Shown: positions 51,579 to 59,433 of the stretch, one piece after another | How the letters are laid out: each line of letters opens with the position of its first letter | Position numbering within the stretch: position 1 is the stretch's first letter | NCBI GenBank assembly: GCA_963778375.1 | Contig: CAVZTX010000001.1 | Coordinates: 124,001 to 188,000 of the forward strand | DNA from: CAVZTX01 sp963778375 | GTDB taxonomy: Bacteria; Chloroflexota; Ktedonobacteria; Ktedonobacterales; Ktedonobacteraceae | Length of the DNA stretch: 64,000 nt | Direction: 5' to 3' | Made by a program: the position numbers and the translations under genes | The notes under the pieces: model-generated | What the model was told of the DNA's origin: nothing | Database searches by the model: none | Seen by the model: only the letters and a program-made list of their open reading frames with translations

Positions 51579-51791
51579 ATGACCATACGAACTTTTACTG
51601 CTGTTATTTATAAAGAGGATGAGCTATACGTTGCAGAATGTCCTGAGGTGGGTACTGCCAGCCAGGGAGCTACTATTGAAGAGGCTATCGCTAATCTGAA
51701 GGAAGCCACCGAACTTTATCTGGAAGAATTTCCTTTATCTGATGTGGGCCGACCATTACTAACGACTTTTGAGGCGACATATGCCGCCTAA
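51579..51791 (+). CDS. hicB: HicB-family antitoxin
   Basis: This 70-residue partial RNase H-fold antitoxin (TFTAVIYKEDELYVAECPEV, QGATIEEAIANLKEATELYL) neutralises HicA. The common C-terminal helix-turn-helix or ribbon-helix-helix is absent, so it may not bind DNA by itself. AGGAGG precedes the start. hicB comes first here, and its stop overlaps the toxin start by 11 bp; the antitoxin-first order is seen in many hicBA loci. Plasmid or chromosome stabilisation is known for the family, not shown here. Confidence 0.9.
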   Translation: MTIRTFTAVIYKEDELYVAECPEVGTASQGATIEEAIANLKEATELYLEEFPLSDVGRPLLTTFEATYAA

Positions 51792-52011
51792 ATTGAGGCG
51801 AGTCCCAGCAGATAAAGTTATTCGTGCATTGGAGCGTTTGGGCTTTGTGCAAATTAGACAGCGTGGCAGTCACATCATGTTAAAGAAGCAAACATCTGAA
51901 GGCACAGTAGGCTGTGTCGTCCCGCTACATAACAATCTTCCTATCGGCACCCTACGCAGCATTTTACGACAGGCGGGAGTTTCACCCGAAGAGTTCATGG
52001 AGCATCTATAG
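51781..52011 (+). CDS. hicA: HicA-family mRNA interferase toxin
   Basis: This 76-residue dsRBD-fold toxin has the core VIRALERLGFVQIRQRGSHI with the catalytic His in GSHIMLKK, and ends NLPIGTLRSILRQAGVSPEE. It should cleave mRNA when free of HicB. The start at 51781 gives MPPKLRRV and overlaps hicB by 11 bp; an in-frame ATG at 51769 is upstream inside hicB. A terminator follows at 52039. Confidence 0.9.
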   Translation: MPPKLRRVPADKVIRALERLGFVQIRQRGSHIMLKKQTSEGTVGCVVPLHNNLPIGTLRSILRQAGVSPEEFMEHL

Positions 52012-52038
52012 CAACTCATCCTTATAGCAATCGATAAG

Positions 52039-52091
52039 TAAAGTAACTCAAGCTGGGTACCTTAAACACCTCTACAGCTTGAGTTACTTTA
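52039..52091. terminator. Bidirectional terminator between hicA and the lipoprotein gene
   Basis: A 17-bp perfect stem, TAAAGTAACTCAAGCTG/CAGCTTGAGTTACTTTA, encloses a 19-nt loop. Flanking TTA and TTT on both sides suit two convergent genes. Confidence 0.8.
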
Positions 52092-52102
52092 TCTTTGTTA
52101 CC

Positions 52103-52948
52103 TCAGCTACACACTCCGGCAGGCTTAATTGATGCTGAGGACACCGCATTAGGACTGGTTGAAGAAAGGGCGGCCCCGTGCGGGAATGGACTGGCGCGAC
52201 CTATTTTTCCGGTTTCTGAATAGGTGACAACCTTCACCGTCTGCGTGGGTGCAAAGAAGACACTGACCCCCGGATGTAGATTTCCAACCGTCCAGACAAG
52301 TTGGACGGTACCGGCGTTACTATCAGATGCTATCGCAATAGTGGCGGTATAGACAACGGTGATGGTGCTGGTACAGAGAATTCCGGTAAGTGAAGCTGGA
52401 CTGGCTGTGATACTAATACCGACGACCTGAAATGGCCCGGGAAGTTTGCACACTCCACCTGGACCATTGCGTGAGGAGGAAAGTGCATTGCCTGACGTGT
52501 TAGCTGAGAGACTGCCAAATACCGAGGAAGTCGAGCTGAGTTGCACGGTATAGTTGCTCAGCGTGTACGTTACAGTCTTATCTGTCTCGCCTGGAGCAAA
52601 GGTCACGCTGCCAGGCATAGTGGTGTTAAAGAGATTCCATGTATATGAAACTGTTCCGCCCCCATTTTCCGCCACCGAGATGGAGGCTGTAAAAACAATA
52701 TTGGTGGTGGTACCACAGGGGATACCGGAGAAGCTGCTGGGATTGACGCCCAATGCCACGCCAGTGAGATGCAGCGGTCCAGACGCTTGAGCCGACGTTG
52801 GAGAGGCCGCAGGAGATGACACGGCTGTTGTAGCCGGTGTATCAGTCGGCGTCTGATCAGTGGAGCCATTAGTTGGCCCTCCGCATGCCACTACAGCAAA
52901 CAAAGTTATGCAAGCCAAAAGTATCTTTATCTTTGAATGTTTTGCCAT
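52103..52948 (-). CDS. Lipoprotein with two homologous Ig-like-type domains
   Basis: This 281-residue protein has a lipoprotein signal (LLACITLFAVVACGG, Cys about 22) and a Thr/Pro/Ser-rich spacer (to about 56). Two similar beta-rich domains follow, one with LGVNPSSFSGIPCGTTTNIV, the other with ITASPASLTGILCTSTITVV. Each has two cysteines placed for a disulphide and a terminal GVC motif (GPGGVCKLPG, KPAGVCS). The duplicate structure is visible; no family is recognised. It is probably anchored on the outer face and may bind polymers. Confidence 0.7.
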   Translation of the reverse strand: MAKHSKIKILLACITLFAVVACGGPTNGSTDQTPTDTPATTAVSSPAASPTSAQASGPLHLTGVALGVNPSSFSGIPCGTTTNIVFTASISVAENGGGTVSYTWNLFNTTMPGSVTFAPGETDKTVTYTLSNYTVQLSSTSSVFGSLSANTSGNALSSSRNGPGGVCKLPGPFQVVGISITASPASLTGILCTSTITVVYTATIAIASDSNAGTVQLVWTVGNLHPGVSVFFAPTQTVKVVTYSETGKIGRASPFPHGAALSSTSPNAVSSASIKPAGVCS

Positions 52949-53066
52949 ACTTACCTACCCGAAAAGAGGTACAATTATTTACAGCAATTAGAAGACATAC
53001 CATTACCTACAACGGTTGGCATGTCAACGTGTGTCACTAATAGCTCATAGGTACTTGTTTACCTTA

Positions 53067-53095
53067 TTGCTCTTTAAGCAGATACATGTTATATT
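53067..53095 (+). promoter_or_regulatory. Promoter of the transsulfuration gene
   Basis: TTGCTC and TATATT are 17 bp apart, about 35 bp before the start at 53130, with AAAGGAG close to the ATG. The leader is too short for an S-box riboswitch. Confidence 0.6.
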
Positions 53096-53129
53096 CGCCT
53101 GCATAATATAGTTCCAAAGGAGTTTTGTT

Positions 53130-54266
53130 ATGAAGTTCGCTACAAAGGCAATTCACGTAGGGCAGGAGCCGGACCAATCTACGGGTGCGGTGATGACTCC
53201 CATCTTTCAAACCGCAACCTATGCCCAGGCAGGGCTGGGTCAGAATAAAGGCTTTGAATATTCTCGCACCGGTAATCCTACGCGCGCGGCGCTTGAGGCA
53301 TGCATCGCGTCTCTTGAGGATGGGAAATATGGTCTGGCCTTCGCCTCTGGAATGGCGGCTGAGACTGCTATTCTCAGCCTCCTGAGCGCAGGTGATCATA
53401 TTGTCTCGTGCAATGACCTCTACGGTGGCAGTTACCGTATCTTCGAGCGGGTTATGCGCCGCTACAACGTTGATGCCAGTTATGTACCTGTAGGTAATGT
53501 GGTGGCTTATGAGAAAGCCATTCGTCCCAACACTAAAATGGTGTGGCTAGAGACTCCAACGAATCCTTTGCTGCGGCTGGTCGATATTGCGGCAGTGGCA
53601 GCGATTGCTCACCAGCATAAGTTGCTTGTGGTTGTCGATAATACCTTCGCCAGTCCCTATTTTCAGCAGCCACTGAAGTTGGGAGCGGACATTGTGGTAC
53701 ATAGTACCACTAAGTACATCAATGGGCATAGCGATGTTATCGGTGGGGCACTCGTCTTGAACGACGAGACAGTGTACGAGTCGATCAAGTTCTATCAGAA
53801 TGCTGCCGGGGGAGTTCCTTCCCCGTTTGATTCCTGGCTCGTATTGCGCGGTATCAAGACTCTAGCGGTACGTATGCGCCAACATGAAGAGAATGCGCGA
53901 GCAGTAGCCACATTTCTTGCAGAGCATCCACGAGTCGAGAAGGTGTACTATCCTGGGCTAGTGGCTCATCCCGATCACGAGCTGGCCAAGCGCCAGATGA
54001 GCGGCTTTGGCGGTATGGTCTCTTTCCAGTTCAAAGGTACACGTGCTGACGTGGATAAGATTGTACGTCGCTTTCAGGTTTTTGCATTGGCTGAAAGTCT
54101 GGGCGGTGTGGAATCGCTAGTTTGCCATCCTGCATCTATGACACATGGTTCTATTCCAAAGGACATTCGTGAAGCCCATGGCCTCACGGATACGCTATTG
54201 CGCCTCTCCGTTGGTATCGAGGACAAAGAGGATTTGCTAGCGGATTTGGAGCAGGCATTGGCATAA
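53130..54266 (+). CDS. PLP-dependent transsulfuration enzyme (cystathionine gamma-synthase/lyase)
   Basis: This 378-residue Cys/Met-metabolism enzyme makes or cleaves cystathionine. PLP lysine is in VVHSTTKYINGHSDVIGG (about 188-205), with YSRTGNPTRAALE near 48 and FASGMAAETAILSLL near 72. ETPTNPLLRLVDIAAVA and SLGGVESLVCHPASMTH are the other family signatures. gamma-synthase and gamma-lyase cannot be separated by motif alone, so no symbol is given. It is monocistronic, followed by a hairpin repeat. Confidence 0.93.
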   Translation: MKFATKAIHVGQEPDQSTGAVMTPIFQTATYAQAGLGQNKGFEYSRTGNPTRAALEACIASLEDGKYGLAFASGMAAETAILSLLSAGDHIVSCNDLYGGSYRIFERVMRRYNVDASYVPVGNVVAYEKAIRPNTKMVWLETPTNPLLRLVDIAAVAAIAHQHKLLVVVDNTFASPYFQQPLKLGADIVVHSTTKYINGHSDVIGGALVLNDETVYESIKFYQNAAGGVPSPFDSWLVLRGIKTLAVRMRQHEENARAVATFLAEHPRVEKVYYPGLVAHPDHELAKRQMSGFGGMVSFQFKGTRADVDKIVRRFQVFALAESLGGVESLVCHPASMTHGSIPKDIREAHGLTDTLLRLSVGIEDKEDLLADLEQALA

Positions 54267-54276
54267 GATGTAGTTT

Positions 54277-54303
54277 CCAGGGCACTCACAAGGGGTGCTC
54301 TGG
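54277..54303 (+). repeat. CAAGG-loop hairpin repeat after the transsulfuration gene
   Basis: CCAGGGCACTC-ACAAGG-GGTGCTCTGG: arms pair with one G-U. It shares the ACAAGG loop with the other CCCTAC-tail hairpins but has no CTAC tail. Confidence 0.5.
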
Positions 54304-54541
54304 AGCACACATACGTCTTTCTCCTTATTCGTACATCCTAATGCCTCCTATTATCCGCGTTTATTGTAATGGGGTTTCTTGTGTGACAAGATGATTGGAA
54401 ATACCTCCAGCTTGTATCCAGGCGTACCATTTTGTTACATTTGTTGCAGCCAACCGATGTAACATGATAGAGAACCTGCGTCTATAGTATTAAACGCATC
54501 TATATTTGAATGATTATGATAAACAAACTAGCGGAACGTAT

Positions 54542-56278
54542 ATGAATGAATGGAGGCTCGTTCCAAAGATGACATATTCTCCTGTTTCCAAACGTCGTGC
54601 CAGTAAAGGTTTACTTACCGTAACAATTGTAATGTTGTTTGGTTTCTTACTAAGCGCCTGTAACGGCAATCCACAAACACAACAGCAAGCACAACAAAAT
54701 AAAGCTAGTCTTGATAGTCTGGTTACGCAGGCGCAGAGCATTGGTGTACCTGTTGCAATGCTGCAACCAATTTTGCATCAAGAACAACTGCTCAGCGGTA
54801 CCAGCGCTCCCTTCAGTGTGTTGAGCGATCAGCCAATAAATGATTATTATTCCAATTTAGTGCAGCGCTATCAGACGCTCAAGCTCCAGGTGCAAGGGGT
54901 GGAATACCAGGCAACACAGGAGCTGGATTACCAGGCAAGCCTTGACTTGCAGGGCTTTGAAAATGCATTGGCGCAGCGGGAGTCACAGAACTTTATCGAG
55001 GCAAAGACGTTTGCGGCACAATTTACGCAAGACCAGAAGATGCTGGCAAAGGCACAGTATCCCAAAGATTATATCCAAATTAGCACTCTTGCCAAGGGTT
55101 CCACACAAGCGCTGCATCTCATGGGACCCACATATGATGCGCTTACATCATTGCAGCATCTCATCTCGGTCATGCAAGCATCGCATCTGGACGTTACAGC
55201 GCTCAATCAACAGGCGCAGGATGATCTGCAACTCTTCCGCAACGCAAGCGGCCCGGATAACTTTACGTATCTCATGGACCAAATCAATACACAGTTGCAG
55301 GAAACGGCAGTCTTCTCTTCACAGGCAATTCCATATATTGGCGCGACGAAGCTGCAAGAGCTTAGTACAGATATCAGTCTGCTGCAAAAATATGGCGGTC
55401 AGGGAGTGACGACCTTTCAGCAACACTTTAATGCAGATCAAGCGGCACTAGCCAAAGCGAAGTTCATTAACGATTACCTGAAGGTCTCGTCACAAGTTGA
55501 TAAGGATACGGCTTCCATTCAATTGCCCTTGGCTCAGAGCCAGGCCAGTTACCTGCTCAAACAGTTCCATCAAGAGGTAACGAATTGGGGCAAGGCACAT
55601 CAATATCATGACCCAAACGATGGGCATTCATACAACCTGGATTATGAGTACGATCAGCAGGGAATTGGTTCAGATGCAGATGCCGCAATGCAATCTGCAC
55701 AGAGTATCGACGATTACCAGTCGGTCATTGACCTCGTCACCAATGACATGTTCCATCTGAAAGCGATGGAGGCCGACTATGGTGATAGAACCCCTTGGAA
55801 CCAGACTCACGGAACCGATCTTTCGCTTATGAAACACTACAACGTGACTAATGCTGGACAGGTGTTTATCGTATCACTCGTTGAGCAAACACTGCGGCTT
55901 TATGAAGGAGGCAAGCTGGTTCGATCCTTTCTGATCACCTCTGGACAGTATGACAAACCTTCTCCACCAGGACTATGGCAGATTTTCGTGCGCGAATCAC
56001 CGACGATATTCAAGTCGAGTGAACCAAAGGGATCGGCTTTCTGGTATCCTGATACCAACATCAATTTTGCTATGGAGTACCACGAAGGTGGCTACTTCTT
56101 CCATGATAGCTGGTGGAGAGCAGACTATGGTCCCGGCACGAATTTCCCGCACTACGATAGCGGCGGCGATAAATCATTTGCGGGCAACGGCAGCCACGGT
56201 TGCTTTAACATGCAAGAAAATGATGCAAGCTGGTTGTATAAAAACACGACATATGGGGCTAGTGTGATCGTCTATTGA
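54542..56278 (+). CDS. L,D-transpeptidase (YkuD) lipoprotein with helical stalk
   Basis: This 578-residue protein has a lipobox (GFLLSACNG, Cys about 40) and a 400-residue helical, Gln-rich stalk. The YkuD domain is at the C-terminus (QVFIVSLVEQTLRLYEGGKL onward). The active-site His-x(n)-S-HGC is SHGCFNMQEND (about 551-561). YkuD enzymes cross-link peptidoglycan between meso-Dap residues or attach proteins to it. The long stalk would place the domain far from the membrane. The start at 54542 is preferred; a TTG at 54506 is upstream. No strong promoter was found in the 240 bp upstream. Confidence 0.9.
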   Translation: MNEWRLVPKMTYSPVSKRRASKGLLTVTIVMLFGFLLSACNGNPQTQQQAQQNKASLDSLVTQAQSIGVPVAMLQPILHQEQLLSGTSAPFSVLSDQPINDYYSNLVQRYQTLKLQVQGVEYQATQELDYQASLDLQGFENALAQRESQNFIEAKTFAAQFTQDQKMLAKAQYPKDYIQISTLAKGSTQALHLMGPTYDALTSLQHLISVMQASHLDVTALNQQAQDDLQLFRNASGPDNFTYLMDQINTQLQETAVFSSQAIPYIGATKLQELSTDISLLQKYGGQGVTTFQQHFNADQAALAKAKFINDYLKVSSQVDKDTASIQLPLAQSQASYLLKQFHQEVTNWGKAHQYHDPNDGHSYNLDYEYDQQGIGSDADAAMQSAQSIDDYQSVIDLVTNDMFHLKAMEADYGDRTPWNQTHGTDLSLMKHYNVTNAGQVFIVSLVEQTLRLYEGGKLVRSFLITSGQYDKPSPPGLWQIFVRESPTIFKSSEPKGSAFWYPDTNINFAMEYHEGGYFFHDSWWRADYGPGTNFPHYDSGGDKSFAGNGSHGCFNMQENDASWLYKNTTYGASVIVY

Positions 56279-56284
56279 TTTTGT

Positions 56285-56314
56285 TTGACATGGGAGGCTC
56301 TCTTCTGTTATAAT
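56285..56314 (+). promoter_or_regulatory. Consensus promoter of the rpsT-rplS-rnhB operon
   Basis: TTGACA and TATAAT are 18 bp apart. About 160 bp of leader separate it from rpsT, containing a hairpin repeat. Confidence 0.8.
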
Positions 56315-56353
56315 CCATAGGCACTCAAATCAGACAGGGCACCCGCAAGAACA

Positions 56354-56378
56354 GGGCGACCGCAAGGGTCGCCCCTAT
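56354..56378 (+). repeat. CAAGG-loop hairpin repeat in the rpsT leader
   Basis: GGGCGAC-CGCAAG-GGTCGCCC then CTAT, preceded by a half copy GGGCACCCGCAAGA. It lies in the transcribed leader, 106 bp before rpsT. Confidence 0.75.
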
Positions 56379-56483
56379 TATGTACGAAAAGTGCATCCGC
56401 ATTCGAATCATGTAGCCCTGTTGGTAATTTCTTGAATTCGCCCATGAGAAGGGGCGGAGGTTTCGGGGAGGATTAGTACTTAG

Positions 56484-56741
56484 ATGCCCAATAATCCGTC
56501 TGCGGCAAAGCGCATGCGCCAGGAACAGAAGCGCCGCTTGCATAATCGCAGTATCAAATCACTCGTGAAAACACAAATAACGAAGGCTCGCCAGGCTATT
56601 ACAGCAGAGGCACAAGCGGAAGAGGCTGTACGCGCTGCTGTAAGTGATTTAGACCGCGCTGCCAAAAAAGGGGTTATTCACCCAAATAACGCTGCTCGCC
56701 GCAAATCGCGCCTGATGAAGCAGCTTAATGCAACAAGATAG
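56484..56741 (+). CDS. rpsT: 30S ribosomal protein S20
   Basis: This 85-residue, Lys/Arg/Ala-rich three-helix protein (MPNNPSAAKRMRQEQKRRLH, KRVIHPNNAARRKSRLMKQL-type end) binds 16S rRNA. Length and pattern fit S20. The 5' leader of about 160 nt contains a hairpin repeat and two further G-rich runs (GGAGGTTTCGGGGAGGA before the start). It is first in an operon with rplS. In other bacteria S20 is autoregulated at translation; this was not tested here. Confidence 0.93.
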   Translation: MPNNPSAAKRMRQEQKRRLHNRSIKSLVKTQITKARQAITAEAQAEEAVRAAVSDLDRAAKKGVIHPNNAARRKSRLMKQLNATR

Positions 56742-56767
56742 GAATCCTGTTCAGGAGGTTGTGAAGG

Positions 56768-57247
56768 ATGGCCGATAAACAAACAGTAACGAAGTCTGCT
56801 GGACGGGCGTTATTGGCTGCGGTCGAAAACGCTCAGTTACGTAAAGATATACCAGAGATTGCATCAGGCGATACTGTACGCCTGCAAGTGCGAGTCGTCG
56901 AGGGAAACCGCGAACGCTTGCAGCCCTTCGAGGGTGTGGTTATGCGTTTGCGTGGGGGCGGTGTAAACCGCAACTTCACTGTGCGCCGCATTACACATGG
57001 TGTAGGTGTGGAACGAACTTTTCTCCTGCACTCTCCGCGCATTGAGAAAATCGAAGTGATACGCCATGCCCGTGTACGCCGCAAGCAACTCTATTATTTG
57101 CGTGGCTTGACCGGCAAGGCAGCTCGCTTGAAAGAACTTCGTCCAACGACAAGTAAAGAGGCGGCGGCGAGGGAAGCGGCAAAGGCGGCGAGGGTATGGG
57201 CAACACCTGCTCCTATTACCAGCACCAGTGAAAGTACCGCTGAATAA
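56768..57247 (+). CDS. rplS: 50S ribosomal protein L19
   Basis: This 159-residue protein has the L19 core: LRKDIPEIASGDTVRLQVRV, EGNRERLQPFEGVVMRLRGG, RRITHGVGVERTFLLHSPRI and RRKQLYYLRGLTGKAARLKE. The core ends near 118. About 40 extra residues follow (AAAREAAKAARVWATPAPIT-like), longer than the usual 110-120. The end overlaps the frame of rnhB by 20 bp. It lies 26 bp after rpsT. Confidence 0.95.
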   Translation: MADKQTVTKSAGRALLAAVENAQLRKDIPEIASGDTVRLQVRVVEGNRERLQPFEGVVMRLRGGGVNRNFTVRRITHGVGVERTFLLHSPRIEKIEVIRHARVRRKQLYYLRGLTGKAARLKELRPTTSKEAAAREAAKAARVWATPAPITSTSESTAE

Positions 57248-57962
57248 GAAATCAGAACCCACATTAGAGGAAGCGAACATGACACCCGCAAGGGGTGTCA
57301 CTACATTTCTCAACGCAGTGAATATGAAATTAGAGCCTACTTTAGAGGAAGAAATGGCCCTGCTTAGTCAGGGCTATTGCTCTATTGCCGGGGTTGATGA
57401 AGCAGGTCGCGGCTGTCTCGCGGGGCCTGTAGTGGCTGGTGCTGTTATCTTACCCCTCTCTGACGATTGCCAAACAATCTTTGAAGGTGTACGCGATTCT
57501 AAACAGTTGACGGCGCAAGCACGCAATGACTTATATGAGGTTATTATGCAGCGTGCACTGGCGGTTGGCGTTGGCATGGGTTCAGTCGAACTGATTGACG
57601 AACGCAATATTTTACAGGCTACCAAGCATGCTATGCGTGTTGCTATAAGTCAGCTATCGATTCAACCGCAGGCGCTTTTGTTGGACGCATTGCTCCTCCC
57701 CGATATCCCACTCTCACAGCGTTCCATTATCAAAGGTGATGCCCTTTGTCTTTCCATTGCGGCAGCATCGATTATCGCAAAGGTTACGCGTGACCGCCTT
57801 ATGCTACAACTGCACGAACAATATCCCGCTTACGGGTTTGCCCAACATAAAGGCTACGGCACGGAAGCTCATCTGGCGGCTTTGCGCCAGTATGGAGTTA
57901 CTCCTCTGCATCGCAGAAGCTTTGCCCCCGTGCGTGAGCTATTATTTGGGCTTTTCAGTTAG
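57228..57962 (+). CDS. rnhB: Ribonuclease HII
   Basis: This enzyme removes ribonucleotides from RNA-DNA hybrids. Catalytic residues are in YCSIAGVDEAGRGCLAGPVV (DEAGRG), the next Asp is in LLLDALLLP, and SIAAASIIAKVTRDRLM is the conserved C-part. The frame could begin at GTG 57228, but the first 40 residues contain a duplicated segment (KSEPTLEEANM and KLEPTLEEEM) around a hairpin repeat at 57281-57305. The true start may be ATG 57324 or 57351. It overlaps rplS at the GTG start. Confidence 0.92.
   Translation: MKVPLNKKSEPTLEEANMTPARGVTTFLNAVNMKLEPTLEEEMALLSQGYCSIAGVDEAGRGCLAGPVVAGAVILPLSDDCQTIFEGVRDSKQLTAQARNDLYEVIMQRALAVGVGMGSVELIDERNILQATKHAMRVAISQLSIQPQALLLDALLLPDIPLSQRSIIKGDALCLSIAAASIIAKVTRDRLMLQLHEQYPAYGFAQHKGYGTEAHLAALRQYGVTPLHRRSFAPVRELLFGLFS
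57281..57305 (+). repeat. CAAGG-loop hairpin repeat inside the rnhB frame
   Basis: GACACC-CGCAAG-GGGTGTC then ACTACA. It is flanked by two 34-bp direct repeats of about 82 percent identity (57243-57276 and 57318-57351). Confidence 0.7.
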
Positions 57963-57966
57963 GAAC

Positions 57967-58536
57967 TTATTTTCTTTCCTTGTAGGGATAATGCATGGTC
58001 TTGTCGCCTTCCCAGTTCTCGCGTAGACCTGGTGCCGAGGGATCCCAGTCGGGACGAATCTTGCGGGTGACTTCACGCAGGTCGTGCCAGAGATCCTCGG
58101 TCGAGGGTCGCCCCCAGAACCAGTAACCGTTGTAGATTTTATAGATTACGAGGCCGGGTTCGAGTATAAGCGTATGCGGGATCATGGGATTATGATGCGG
58201 GTCAGTATATTCCTGTATCTGGAGGTCCTGCTGGACTTTGCGACCCGAATCGGAGAGGAAAGGCCATTGCGCTCCAACGGCATCGCGAAACTCATTCGCC
58301 TCGTAAATGTTGTCGGTTGAAATAGTCACAATCTTGGTATAAGCGACAGCAATCTTGGGATAAAAGGCAGCCAGTTCAAGATGCTGCTGGTGATCTTTGG
58401 GGCAGAAGTGCCCTCGTGAGAGGATCAGAATCATCGGATCGTTGCCCTGTAATTCGCTGAGATGGCGGCGCGTTCTCGCGTGATCGGTCAATTCGTAGTC
58501 AGGAAAGCGAGCACCCGGAACGATGTCTGAACGCAT
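57967..58536 (-). CDS. Redoxin-domain (AhpC/TSA-like) protein
   Basis: This 189-residue thioredoxin-fold protein begins VPGARFPDYELTDHARTRRH, then ILILSRGHFCPKD with one cysteine (Cys near 45) in the peroxidatic position, and FLSDSGRKVQQDL. A conserved tail (GLVIYKIYNGYWFWGRPSTE, WDPSAPGLRENW) recurs in redoxins annotated as peroxiredoxin-like. The usual T-x-x-C is replaced by GHFC, so peroxidase activity is uncertain. It is divergent from an ICMT-like gene with an inverted repeat between. Confidence 0.82.
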   Translation of the reverse strand: MRSDIVPGARFPDYELTDHARTRRHLSELQGNDPMILILSRGHFCPKDHQQHLELAAFYPKIAVAYTKIVTISTDNIYEANEFRDAVGAQWPFLSDSGRKVQQDLQIQEYTDPHHNPMIPHTLILEPGLVIYKIYNGYWFWGRPSTEDLWHDLREVTRKIRPDWDPSAPGLRENWEGDKTMHYPYKERK

Positions 58537-58569
58537 ACTATTTTCTCCTTTGCACGAAAATGGAATGTT

Positions 58570-58590
58570 TTGTAACGACTGGTGTTACAA
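58570..58590. promoter_or_regulatory. TTGTAAC-N7-GTTACAA inverted repeat between divergent genes
   Basis: A 21-bp perfect dyad with 7-bp arms (58570-58576 and 58584-58590). A TACAAT -10-like element overlaps its right arm. It could be an operator for one or both flanking genes. Confidence 0.5.
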
Positions 58591-58657
58591 TAGAACAGAA
58601 CACAGGAGGAAACCGATAAATTCCGTCCTTACGTGAAGGTTAATCAGGAGAATAGCA

Positions 58658-59140
58658 ATGAAAACCGATATTTCTATCCAGGATAATGCAGGAGTGATTG
58701 CGCCGCCACCACTGATCTATGCGGGAGGACTGGTGGCGAGTCTATTGCTTCATTTAGCGTTTCCAATTAAGGTGAGACTCTTGCCACGATGGATATCAGG
58801 TAGGCTTGGAGGGTCATTGATTGGCATAGCGGTTTTACTTGCTCTGACTGGATTCCGGCTTATGCGCAAGGCAGGTACAGAGGTTAATCCCACCATGCCG
58901 AGTACAGCCCTTGTCGTCAAAGGACCATTTCAATTTACGCGTAATCCACTCTACCTATCTATGACGCTACTTTACAGCGCAATTGCCATGCTCACGAATG
59001 CATTGTGGGCCATAGCCATTCTACCATTTGTGCTTCTGATCATGCGGCGAGGCGTTATTGAGCGCGAGGAACGCTACCTGGAGCGAAAGTTTGGCGAGGA
59101 GTATCTACAATATAAAGCTCGCGTACGAAGGTGGCTCTAG
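58658..59140 (+). CDS. ICMT/PEMT-like membrane methyltransferase
   Basis: This 160-residue membrane protein has four helices. The family signature is GPFQFTRNPLYLSMTLLYS (about 88-106), then RGVIEREERYLERKFGEEYL with the last conserved Glu-Glu and Tyr, and KARVRRW at the end. Bacterial members methylate isoprenoid or lipid substrates, or have unknown targets. No prenyl-cysteine system is expected in bacteria, so the name refers only to fold. It lies 30 bp upstream of the glutaredoxin-like gene and may share its operon. Confidence 0.82.
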   Translation: MKTDISIQDNAGVIAPPPLIYAGGLVASLLLHLAFPIKVRLLPRWISGRLGGSLIGIAVLLALTGFRLMRKAGTEVNPTMPSTALVVKGPFQFTRNPLYLSMTLLYSAIAMLTNALWAIAILPFVLLIMRRGVIEREERYLERKFGEEYLQYKARVRRWL

Positions 59141-59170
59141 CTATCAAGCAAATGAAAGGAGGCGAGTTCA

Positions 59171-59428
59171 ATGACCTTAGCAATTACAGTTTATGGCGCT
59201 ACTCATTGCGAAGATACCGCTGCTACCAAGGCGCATCTAGAGGAACGAAATATTTCATATCGTTATGTCAACATCGATGAGGATGCCAGGGCAGAAAGCT
59301 TCGTTCTCTTCATCAATGGGGGCCAGCGTGTGACACCGACGGTTGTGTTTGATGGTGGGAAACTTAAATTCGTGATGTGCGAACCGACATTGACAGAAGT
59401 CGACGAATTGTTGCCCAGGAGATCATAG
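59171..59428 (+). CDS. Glutaredoxin-like protein with single active-site Cys
   Basis: This 85-residue thioredoxin-fold protein opens LAITVYGATHCEDTAATKAHL. The cis-Pro loop is RVTPTVVFDGGK. The active site is CEDT, so the second Cys of C-x-x-C is replaced by Thr and the protein is monothiol. A second Cys, CEPT, near the C-terminus might partner it. It probably works in thiol exchange or iron-sulfur transfer. The next gene, rlmB, begins 5 bp after its stop. Confidence 0.85.
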   Translation: MTLAITVYGATHCEDTAATKAHLEERNISYRYVNIDEDARAESFVLFINGGQRVTPTVVFDGGKLKFVMCEPTLTEVDELLPRRS

Positions 59429-59433
59429 AGCGC

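Noticed and set aside
53041..53129. Possible S-box riboswitch before the transsulfuration gene
   Set aside because: The promoter leaves a leader of under 40 bases, too short for the fold.
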